From positions 310,001 through 374,000 of the forward strand of contig VRMN01000014.1 in NCBI GenBank assembly GCA_008690995.1: a stretch of 64,000 bases of DNA. The letters are read 5' to 3'. The position numbers and the translations under genes were made by a program. Origin of the DNA: Porphyridium purpureum. Lineage: Eukaryota; Rhodophyta; Bangiophyceae; Porphyridiales; Porphyridiaceae. The notes under the pieces were generated by a model. The model made no database searches and had not been told where the DNA came from. It saw only the letters and a program-made list of their open reading frames with translations. How positions within the stretch are numbered: position 1 is the stretch's first letter; each line of letters opens with the position of its first letter. Below, one piece after another: positions 8,364 through 16,022 of the stretch.

Positions 8364-11300
8364 TCAGTTCGTGTCATTTGACGACCCTGACCGTGTGCTG
8401 TTCGGATTCAGCTCTAGATCTTCACCGGACAAACCCGTTGGTGCTTCGGGAACCCAAGCACGAAAGCTCCGGCCATCTGCCAATCGACTCGGGGCCCCTC
8501 CGTCTGCACTTCCCGAGTCTGGTTGTGACTCGTTCTGTGCTTCTGAAAAGCGTGCATCGAAAGCCAGGTGTCTGGCTTCGGCCTCCGCAGCCTCGGCGTC
8601 GTGGTCCCAATCGCCGCCTGGCTCACGTGGGCGTGCAGTGCTCCGTATAGAATCCTGTATGATACTTTGCATGGAGTTCTGTATGCTTCTTTGACGCTCC
8701 GGTGGACTTGATTGCATGGAAGCACGCGCTTGATCCGCAACACGTCGCACGCGTGCGGCGAATCCCGTAAGATGCAACGATTCGCTTTCGCCGTCTGACG
8801 CTTCTGACTCGTCGAGAGTGAGGCGCTCCGTGATGTGCGGCGATGACATGCTGCCGCCTCGCGCTGGAAGAGATGGCATGCTACGAAAACTGGACGACGG
8901 CCGGCCTAGTCGAAAATTGGACTCCAGCATCGGCTCAAATCGATTCCCCGCTACCGCAGCAGCCTCCGCGCGCCCGCGAACGGACACCGTGCGAGAAGCC
9001 AGGGGACCGGCCCCGCCCTCGGAGCGGAAGAGTCTTAGGGCAGAGACGGCGCGGTCCTTAACGTCGCGCACCTTATCTGCGACGAGCTCGCATAACCGCG
9101 CCTCAAAGCCCGCCATCCTCAGCTCGTGTATTCTATGCCTCCATAGCTGCTCTGCGCTCGCGCTTGTCGTCTCACTCTCCGGAATCACGTCTGCCGTTTC
9201 GCGCCGCGGCGTCTCGTCCGCCTCACCAGGTGACTCGATGGAACCCGCTTCTCTGATTGCTCCGGCAAACTCGACTTCGATGGCGTCAAACCCGATGCTC
9301 GCCTGCGCTGCTGATTCCAATACCGCGGTCTCATCTACGTCTGGCTGACCAAGGGTTTCACCCTCCCGCGCCATCGCACGATACGGGTCCGAACTTGTGC
9401 CGCTCTCGCGCCACGCCAAATTTATCACGCACCAGATGGCGGCGACTCGGACAGCGTCGCTGGCGTCGTGTGAACACCGCAGAATATGTTGGAGAAGCAT
9501 GCTGTGTCGGATGATGGCCTGCTTGTGCCGCTCGGCGCCAGACGCCACGTTCACAATGACGTACAGTGCCTCACGGAGCACAGGCGTGTGATATGTGCAC
9601 AGACAGTCCTGCACGAGGTCTAGCAACGGCCCGTGCCCACCCATGGCGGCAAACACAGCGTCGAGCTCGCGCGGCTGCGCTTCTCCTTCGCTCGCGTAAA
9701 CGAGGTTGCGCAGCAAAGTCACGGCTTGCTGGCGAACGCGCACGTTGGCGTCGCGGCAAAGTGCGACCAGTGTCGGATAGGTCAGGTACTGCATGGTAGA
9801 GTGCTTGATCTCTGACTCGGCCATGAACAAGAGGTTTTTGAGTGCCCACAGCGCGTGCTCGCGAAGCGTCTCGTTTGAGCTGTTCTTGAGCAGCAGCACC
9901 AGTTCGCAGTGGCCGCGCCGCTCAAACACGGTGCGCTTAACGTTGGCGAAATCAAGAACGATATTGGAGATGGATGCCGATGCCGCGATCCTGACATCGA
10001 GCGACTCATCCTGCAGCAATTGGAACAACGGCTCGGCGACTCCAGAGTCGACCAAGTTGGTGCGGAGGTACTTGACAGAGCGTGACAGCGAGCGTATGCA
10101 CTCGGCGGACGCTGCGCGCAGGCGCGGGTCGTCGTGGCGCAAAAGCCGCACAATGCGCGGCAGCACGGCCGGCTTGCTGTCCAGCAAGTTTTTGCGGCTC
10201 TCCTCACGCGTTGAGCACAGAGCCGCAAGCCCGAGCAATGCGTTTTCCGCAAGCGACGCGTATGCCACGCTGCTTTCTGGCCGGTTCAGGTACATGGCCA
10301 GCCACGGAATGGCATCCGCGTCGTTTGCAATCTTCTGCAGCCGCTCGGAGCATTGCACCATGTGCGCAAGAATCAGCGGCGCCTCGAGCTGGATTTCTGT
10401 CTGCTCGGTCTTTTCGGTCTCGCTTCCCGTTCGATGAGTTCCCGCTCGCGCTCTGTCCGTCCCGGCCTTTCCGTTCGTCACGCGGTCGGCGGCCTCGACG
10501 CGGCCCGCTGCATTCGCACCGGCACCGCTGCCGCCGCTGCTGCCCATGTCTTCTTGCATAGCGAACAGCTTGACGAGCGCGGGCACCGTAGAGGCGCTGA
10601 CCGTGTGCTCTGTGTATGGCGCGCACGCATAGCCGAGCGCGAGCGCCTCGATTTTGTACTTGTAGAGCGCAGAGCTGGGTGGCACATTGTGCGCCCACAG
10701 GCCGAGGTTCAGCAGGTTGGCGAGAACGCGGCACGCCTCCAGACGAAGCGGCGCCCGCGAGTCATGCAGAATGCGCATGGCGAGTGGCACGAGCTCGCCG
10801 CGCGAGGCGCGCAGTGCGCGCAGCGTGGCCTGCTCGTGGGCCCAGCACAGCTTACTCAGCGCGCGCAAGCTCGAGCGCTGCGCAGGGTGCCTCTGCTGCT
10901 GGCACTTTGCCTGTCCCTGCGAGAACCCGCCGTGGCTGTGCCTCACCAAATGCTGCGCGGCCTCCACGGCGCCGGCATCCACGAGCAGCTGCCGCTTTAA
11001 CCCTGCCACCGGGGCGACGTCTGTGCTGCTGGACAGTATGAATGCCACGATCCTAGCGGCCGTATCTGACACGGCGGGCGGCATGGCGCGGGCACCGTCG
11101 TTGTCGCCCTCGCGCATGAGGCGCACCAGCAGTTCGGGTCCCCACGAACCCGCGAATATAAAGTCGGTTGGGGTGGTGGTGGTAGTAGTCGTGGTGGTGG
11201 TGGTGGTGGTGGATGTCCTGGCTCTTCTCTGCGTGTGCGGCACTTCTGCGCATTGACCCGCATTCTGCTCGATGTGGCAGACGGGCGCATCGTGCTGCGC

Positions 11301-11822
11301 TGGCGACGCCGAGTCGTCGTTCGCGTCGTCGTCCTGTTCCTGCAGCTGCTCATGCTGGTCGCCGTGCGCCTGGCTGAAGAAGACATTGAGCGCTCTTGCG
11401 CACGCGACGACCAGCGGGATGTGGTTCTGCGCGCCGAGCGCATCAAACAGCGCCGGCAGGGTGTCGTGCTGCAGGGCTTGCCGGAAGCCGCGCGGGCACT
11501 TGCACGCCAAGCTGCCGAGCGCGGCGGCGCACTGCACCGCCAATTGGGCGTGACTCCGCTGCCTGACGCCACGCACCAGGAACGGAATGGCGCCCTTGTC
11601 CACATACATCTTCTTCCGCGTGCGGTTCCCAATGACTGCGTTCTTCAACTGTCGCGCGGCGGCCTCTGCGGCGTCGTACTGCGCGGCGTTGTTTTCGTCG
11701 TGGTCGTCCTCACCATCATCTGGGCGTCCAAACGCGTCCGCCAGCACGCGCACCACCCTATCTGCCTCGGCGCCTTCCGCGCCGCCGCCCGCCGCCCTGC
11801 TCATCCTCACCGCCGCCACCAC
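8364..11822 (-). CDS. ARMC8/Gid5 (Vid28)-like armadillo subunit of the CTLH/GID E3 ligase
   Basis: 1152 residues dominated by armadillo repeats. Near the N-terminus (about 59-71) LKNAVIGNRTRKK followed by GAIPFLV matches the MKNAVIGN...GAVPRLL signature of ARMC8. Later SLSRSVKYLRTNLVDSGV matches ARMC8 SLSRSVQQLRTSF, and LWALKNLLFMAESEIK matches the WALMNMAFQAEQKIK block. ARMC8/Gid5 is the scaffold of the CTLH/GID ubiquitin ligase that links substrate receptors to the RING core. Human ARMC8 is about 670 residues; this one is longer because of disordered inserts, including a poly-Thr run near residue 205-220 encoded by a (GGT)n microsatellite at ~11170-11215, and a Ser-rich tail after ~900. Met7 could be the true start. 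It lies convergent to the kinase. Confidence 0.85.
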   Translation of the reverse strand: MVAAVRMSRAAGGGAEGAEADRVVRVLADAFGRPDDGEDDHDENNAAQYDAAEAAARQLKNAVIGNRTRKKMYVDKGAIPFLVRGVRQRSHAQLAVQCAAALGSLACKCPRGFRQALQHDTLPALFDALGAQNHIPLVVACARALNVFFSQAHGDQHEQLQEQDDDANDDSASPAQHDAPVCHIEQNAGQCAEVPHTQRRARTSTTTTTTTTTTTTTPTDFIFAGSWGPELLVRLMREGDNDGARAMPPAVSDTAARIVAFILSSSTDVAPVAGLKRQLLVDAGAVEAAQHLVRHSHGGFSQGQAKCQQQRHPAQRSSLRALSKLCWAHEQATLRALRASRGELVPLAMRILHDSRAPLRLEACRVLANLLNLGLWAHNVPPSSALYKYKIEALALGYACAPYTEHTVSASTVPALVKLFAMQEDMGSSGGSGAGANAAGRVEAADRVTNGKAGTDRARAGTHRTGSETEKTEQTEIQLEAPLILAHMVQCSERLQKIANDADAIPWLAMYLNRPESSVAYASLAENALLGLAALCSTREESRKNLLDSKPAVLPRIVRLLRHDDPRLRAASAECIRSLSRSVKYLRTNLVDSGVAEPLFQLLQDESLDVRIAASASISNIVLDFANVKRTVFERRGHCELVLLLKNSSNETLREHALWALKNLLFMAESEIKHSTMQYLTYPTLVALCRDANVRVRQQAVTLLRNLVYASEGEAQPRELDAVFAAMGGHGPLLDLVQDCLCTYHTPVLREALYVIVNVASGAERHKQAIIRHSMLLQHILRCSHDASDAVRVAAIWCVINLAWRESGTSSDPYRAMAREGETLGQPDVDETAVLESAAQASIGFDAIEVEFAGAIREAGSIESPGEADETPRRETADVIPESETTSASAEQLWRHRIHELRMAGFEARLCELVADKVRDVKDRAVSALRLFRSEGGAGPLASRTVSVRGRAEAAAVAGNRFEPMLESNFRLGRPSSSFRSMPSLPARGGSMSSPHITERLTLDESEASDGESESLHLTGFAARVRRVADQARASMQSSPPERQRSIQNSMQSIIQDSIRSTARPREPGGDWDHDAEAAEAEARHLAFDARFSEAQNESQPDSGSADGGAPSRLADGRSFRAWVPEAPTGLSGEDLELNPNSTRSGSSNDTN

Positions 11823-12018
11823 TGCCGCAGCTCCCTATCGCGCCGCCTCGTGCCCGCAGCGTCTTCTCCCCATTCCCGCCGCAAACCGGAACGCCAACCC
11901 GCCGCCTCTGCGCCACACGGTTTATCGGCTCCTCTGTTCGGTTTAAACCGTTCACCCCAAGAGTACACCCCGCACTGTACCACCAACATCCCTCCTCCAC
12001 TTTCCCTATGTGTAGCGG

Positions 12019-12128
12019 GTGTTCCGTGGGTGTTCCGTGGGTGTTCCGTGGGTGTCCAGTGAAAGTACAGCGAAAGTACAGCGAAAGTACAGCGAAAGTC
12101 CCGTGTAAGTCCCGTCTAAGGACAGTGC
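12019..12128 (+). repeat. 11-bp minisatellite, ten units in several sequence versions
   Basis: Ten consecutive 11-bp units in strict register: GTGTTCCGTGG three times, GTGTCCAGTGA once, AAGTACAGCGA three times, AAGTCCCGTGT, AAGTCCCGTCT, then AAGGACAGTGC. The array seems to have grown by local duplication of successive variants. It lies upstream of the ARMC8-like start. Confidence 0.85.
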
Positions 12129-12674
12129 GAGAGTTGCAGGGCGTATTGCAATTTTTTGCATTCAATTTCGGCGTGTGTGCGCGCGAGTAATTTTTTTGGC
12201 GGGGTGGGCAGGCGGCGAGATCGCGAGTGGTAATGGCGGACCTGCTGCGCGCGCGGCGCGCGGCATCACCTTTCTGCACAAACGCGGCGTTGTACACGAC
12301 ACGCTCCAGCGGCATTGCAAAGCAATGCGTCATGTGTCGCACGCCGGAGGTTCGTCCCCGCAGGAGCTGCTGCTGATTGGCGTGCCCCCCCCTTTGTTGT
12401 CCTTTGGCGTCAGCGTCGGTGCGTCGTTGTCTGTCTATGCGCCTGCGTACCTTGTACCAACACACATCCACATCCACGTCCATGTCCACGCCACCACCAC
12501 GCCATGGCGGGATGCGCCACACCCCCGTGTGATTGTTTGCGCGCAGCTGCCTAGCAAACCCCCCGCCTTGCCCCCTCCCTGTCCCTCTAACTGCACGCGC
12601 ACGCCCACTCGAGCAGCAGCACCTAGCACCCAGCACCCAGCAGCAGCCGCGGGGCGAGAGGATGGGGCGTCGCA

Positions 12675-12855
12675 CCACCACTACTACTACCACGACTACT
12701 GCTATGTCTACTACTAGTGGTAGTACAAGGAGGACTAATAGTCCTAGTCGCAGTCGTCGCAAGGAATCGTCCAAGTGGTTAGTAGTACCGAGTCATAATA
12801 ACAGTAGTAGTAGTAGCAGGAGTAGTAGTAAGGGAGTAGTAGTAAAAGTGGGGGG
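12675..12855 (+). repeat. Trinucleotide ACC/ACT and AGT/GTA runs
   Basis: CCACCACTACTACTACC on the left is followed about 100 bp later by AGTAGTAGTAGTAGCAG. The halves are partly complementary, so a large imperfect foldback is possible. Low-complexity frames across it are artefacts. Confidence 0.6.
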
Positions 12856-12892
12856 CGGGAGCTGGGTTGTAGTGGTGCAGGAGATTTAGTAG

Positions 12893-13035
12893 CGAGATGG
12901 AGGAGAGGAAGGAGGGGACAGAGAGGAGAGGGGGGGAGGGGGAAGAGAAGGGAGAAGGGGAGGGATATAGGGAGAGAGAGAGAGAGAGAGGGAGAGAGAA
13001 GGGGAGAGAGGGAGAGGGGGAAAAGGGGGGGAGTT
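12893..13035 (+). repeat. Homopurine (GGGAGA/GAGAGA) tract just upstream of the Rieske gene
   Basis: About 140 bp almost entirely A/G on the + strand, including a (GA)n core at ~12973-12990 and runs of G. It ends ~30 bp before the ATG of the Rieske gene and would form part of its 5' leader or core promoter. Confidence 0.75.
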
Positions 13036-13065
13036 GGAGATCGGAGGAGGGGGGAAAGAGGCAGG

Positions 13066-13659
13066 ATGGCGTTTGTGAGTGCGGGGGGAGTGGGCGCGTC
13101 CAGGCAGAACCGGGCGGCGGGGTCATGGAGTGGCGTGCAGGGCGCGTGGGCGGCGGCCGCGCCGGCGGCGCCGGTGCGCGCGAGGCAGAACAGACGGGCC
13201 GCGCAGATTCAGATGGCGAAGGAGGCGTGGGTGCAGCTGCTCCCGACCTCGGATATCTCCCCCGGGGAGCTCAAGCCGGTGTTTGCCGCGGGGCAGTCGG
13301 TCGTCGTCGCGTGCGACTATGACGGACAGGTGTACGCCTCGGCTAACATCTGCCCGCATCTCGGCACCCCGCTGGATAACGGATCCGTCGGCGACGGAAA
13401 CATCGTCTGCGCGCAGCACAAGTCCTCGTGGAACCTCTCCACGGGCGAGCTCGCGGGCGACTGGTGCCCGTTCCCGCCGCTGATTGGCCCGCTGCTCGGC
13501 AAGCTCGTCACCCCGTCGCCGCTCAACGTCTTCTCGGTGCGCGAAAACGACGGATTCATCGAGGCGCTCCTCGATATCGACCTCAAGAGCGACTACGAGA
13601 GCAACTACTGGGTCGGCCTCCTGGACGCGCGAGGCAAGGCGTCCGGCGAATACTTTTAA
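13066..13659 (+). CDS. Plastid-targeted Rieske [2Fe-2S] protein
   Basis: 197 residues. Residues 1-~53 are rich in Ala, Gly, Ser and Arg with no acidic residue and begin MAFV. A Phe close to the N-terminus is a known hallmark of red algal and glaucophyte plastid transit peptides. The Rieske fold follows, with both cluster boxes complete: C96-P-H98 (NICPHLGTPL) and C115-A-Q-H118 (VCAQHKSSW). The tail (WCPFPPLIGPLLGKL, then SDYESNYWVGLLDARGKASGEYF) is unlike ferredoxins of ring-hydroxylating dioxygenases and recalls stand-alone photosynthetic Rieske proteins of the PSB33-related type. No membrane anchor is seen, so it is not the cytochrome b6f Rieske subunit. It is probably a soluble or peripheral electron carrier or assembly factor in the plastid (inference). 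Confidence 0.8.
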   Translation: MAFVSAGGVGASRQNRAAGSWSGVQGAWAAAAPAAPVRARQNRRAAQIQMAKEAWVQLLPTSDISPGELKPVFAAGQSVVVACDYDGQVYASANICPHLGTPLDNGSVGDGNIVCAQHKSSWNLSTGELAGDWCPFPPLIGPLLGKLVTPSPLNVFSVRENDGFIEALLDIDLKSDYESNYWVGLLDARGKASGEYF

Positions 13660-14177
13660 CGTGCAACCGAGCGCTCTCTCTGCTTCCGGCCGCCCGGAGC
13701 GTGAGCCCAGCCGGCGCGCACGCGACTTCTCATGCATCGATGCCCTCTGCGTGCGCAGGCTGCGCTCCGCTCAGACTTGGCCGGGAAGGGGGAAACCTGT
13801 TGAGCCGAGTGCGCGCACTCTTGCCACTCGTCTCGCTGTGATAAAGACATTTTTTTCTTCCTGTTGTTATAGGTGGTTCTGTTGTTGCCTCTTGTCTTTG
13901 TGAATTGCCCGAAAAGCTACGCAGTACAGGGTACAAGAATGAACGCCGGCGCCCACGGGCGAGGTTCATTCCAGCTCGCGTGGATTGGCAACTCGCATGC
14001 ACGTGAGTGAGATCTGGCATCTGGGCCTTTACTATACAGCACAGCGGCGGTAAGTGCGTCAGAGCACCTTGAATCTTCTTCTGATCTTTTCCAGTCCTTT
14101 CGGTCTCCAACCAACGCATGATCTGCTGCACGCACCATACCTACTGGAAGACATCGTCCACGTAGATTGGGAAGTAC
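13660..14177. other. Convergent intergenic region
   Basis: 518 bp between the Rieske stop (+) and the aldo/keto reductase stop (-). I see no RNA gene, repeat or conserved motif. Open frames here are shadows. Confidence 0.5.
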
Positions 14178-15326
14178 TCACAAGCCCTGCACCGGATCGC
14201 GCCGCCACAAGTGGACACGGTCAATGGCGTCCAGCGTCGCGGCATCGAGCTCGACGGCATATGCATCGATGCACTCTTTGAGCTGCTCCATTGTCGTTGC
14301 GCCAATGATGCAGCTACCCTGGTTGTGGATGTACCACCGGCTGCGGCAGAACGCGATGGCGAGCGCGGCCGGCGTCAGCGACACGCTGCGCGCGATCTCG
14401 GCGTATTGCGGAACCACCTCGTTCAGTACGGACTCTCCAAAAAAGCGCGGCTGGAACGCCTTGTACTCGGTATGCCGCGCGCCGGCTGGTCGTGCGCCCT
14501 TTTCGTACTTGCCAGACAGCGCACCGCCCGCCAGCACGCTCCAAGGAAGCAACCCGATGTTGTAGTTGCTTGGCGCGCATGCCTCTGCGAGCTCGGTCTC
14601 GAACGAGCGGTGCAACAGGCTGAACGAGTTTTGAATGCTCACTGGACGCGGCATGCCCATCTCGTCTGCCGCGCGAACCACCTCGCACACGCCAAACGTC
14701 GTCTCGTTCGACAGCCCATAGTGCTTGATCTTGCCTTGCTCCAGCAAAGTCCTGAGAGCATCGAGCGTCTCGCGCAGCGGCACACTATCCTTGCGCTCTT
14801 TGCTGGGGTCGTACGCCGTCGAGCCAAACGCAGCCACGTACCTGTCTGGCCAGTGCAACTGATACAGGTCGATGTAGGACGTCTGGAGCCTGCGCAGCGA
14901 CGCGTCGCACGCTTCCAGCACCGACTCGCGGTCCAGACGACACGGCAGCTTTGCGTCGTCGAGTGGGGGCACTTTCCTCTGCCCGGGCACGCCCGAGCTG
15001 GGCATATACCCAGCCACCTTGGTCGCAACGTAAATCTCGCCGCGCAGCGCCGCGTTCTTCGCCAACCACGTGCCGATAAACTCCTCTGTGCGCCCTGCCT
15101 TCCACCCGGGCGCCGATCCAGGCACCGGGTACATTTCTGCGGTATCAATAAAGTTAATGCCGCGCTGCTTGATCGCGTAATCCAGCTGCTGGTGCGCTTC
15201 TGCCTCGCTGTTCTGAATCCCCCACGTCATCTTGCCCAAACACAAGCGCGTCACACTCATATCACTGCTGCCCAGCATTCCGCGCGCGATCGGCGCGACG
15301 CCGCCTGCGTTCATTCCGGCATTCAT
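14178..15326 (-). CDS. Aldo/keto reductase, Tas-like
   Basis: NADPH-dependent aldo/keto reductase of the bacterial/plastid Tas group, with a TIM-barrel fold. With the start used here it has 382 residues. The catalytic tetrad is visible: D61 (NFIDTAEMY), Y66, K103 (YVATKVAG) and H158 (LYQLHWP). GLSNET and SIQNSFSLLHR are typical AKR segments, and IIGATTMEQLKE near the end is the cofactor-binding loop. The frame is open for 54 more codons (to 15488), but that part is Arg/Glu-rich, is translated from a GA/CT microsatellite (~15370-15400) and has no AKR similarity, so Met at 15326 (or four codons later) is preferred. Substrate cannot be read from sequence. It is divergent from the Exo84-like gene across a shared promoter region. 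Confidence 0.85.
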   Translation of the reverse strand: MNAGMNAGGVAPIARGMLGSSDMSVTRLCLGKMTWGIQNSEAEAHQQLDYAIKQRGINFIDTAEMYPVPGSAPGWKAGRTEEFIGTWLAKNAALRGEIYVATKVAGYMPSSGVPGQRKVPPLDDAKLPCRLDRESVLEACDASLRRLQTSYIDLYQLHWPDRYVAAFGSTAYDPSKERKDSVPLRETLDALRTLLEQGKIKHYGLSNETTFGVCEVVRAADEMGMPRPVSIQNSFSLLHRSFETELAEACAPSNYNIGLLPWSVLAGGALSGKYEKGARPAGARHTEYKAFQPRFFGESVLNEVVPQYAEIARSVSLTPAALAIAFCRSRWYIHNQGSCIIGATTMEQLKECIDAYAVELDAATLDAIDRVHLWRRDPVQGL

Positions 15327-15483
15327 CTCGTCACTCGCCGTTCTTCCCGCTTGTTCGCTCCACGTTCTCTCCTCTCTCTCTCTCTCTCCCTCCCTCCCTG
15401 ACCAGCACTCGCCACAGCCACAAAACCTGAATTTCACTCGCCGCATCACATTGTCATCAAATAACATGAAAAGATGAACATTT

Positions 15484-15780
15484 GTCATCTTGTACCATCT
15501 TTGTCATTAACAAACAATCAATAGTCATCTTTACATACAACCTCTCATCTTTATGTTGCTTGTCATCATATATCTCCAGATGTAACATCTTTAAATATCA
15601 CAAGGCATCATCAAAATAATATGTCATTATTAAACAGAATCTTGCGTTCAAAGATGCAATAATTTCAAAATATGACATCTAAGATGAAATCTTGTCTTGA
15701 TTAAAGTTAGATGATGATTATGTGTCATGTTTGAATGTCAAAGATGTTTATATGTCATGATGGAAGTTTAAAGATGACAT
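15484..15780. promoter_or_regulatory. AT-rich divergent promoter with mirrored CATCTTT / AAAGATG motif array
   Basis: A 300-bp AT-rich island in GC-rich DNA. Its left half carries CATCTT(T) at about 15486, 15496, 15526, 15546 and 15586. Its right half carries the reverse complement AAAGATG or AAGATG at about 15650, 15680, 15740 and 15770. The orientation flips once, between 15593 and 15648. Both flanking genes point away from the island, so every copy reads AAAGATG in the direction of its own gene. GTCAT/ATGAC commonly adjoins the motif. This suggests a bidirectional promoter with repeated sites; a decayed foldback element is the alternative. Confidence 0.55.
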
Positions 15781-16022
15781 GGCGTTGAGCCGGCAGCGCG
15801 AGCTGGCGCGCAGGAAGAGCGACAAGGCGCGAAGAGAGAGAGAGAGAGAGAGAGAGCGTTTGTGTTTGTCTTTGTGTGTGAGAGAGGCGCGTTGGAAAGG
15901 GTCTGGAGCGCGGCGCTAGATGCTCACGACGTGCGTCAAGGTGTGTGTGTTGGTGTCGGCGTCTGAATGTGTGGTGCCTGAGCGTGGTTGTGCAGTGAAG
16001 CGTTGCCGGAAGACGGGCTGCA

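Larger units (their letters stand above)
11823..13065. other. Repeat-rich gap between divergent ARMC8-like and Rieske genes
   Basis: 1.24 kb with no credible gene. It contains an 11-bp minisatellite (12019-12128), a CCAC/ATCC-rich run (12465-12505), trinucleotide ACC/ACT and AGT runs (12675-12855) and a homopurine tract (12893-13035). The two neighbouring genes are transcribed away from it, so both promoters probably lie here. Confidence 0.6.

Noticed and set aside
11758-12774. 338-codon - strand frame upstream of the ARMC8-like gene
   Set aside because: Runs through the 11-bp minisatellite and trinucleotide repeats and overlaps the ARMC8-like start; no domain is seen.
12897-13322. 141-codon Gly/Glu-rich + strand frame overlapping the Rieske gene
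   Set aside because: Its first half is the homopurine tract and its second half is the Rieske gene read in a wrong frame.
14211-15401. 396-codon + strand frame opposite the aldo/keto reductase
   Set aside because: Antisense shadow of a gene with a complete catalytic tetrad; Arg/His/Ala-rich with no motif.
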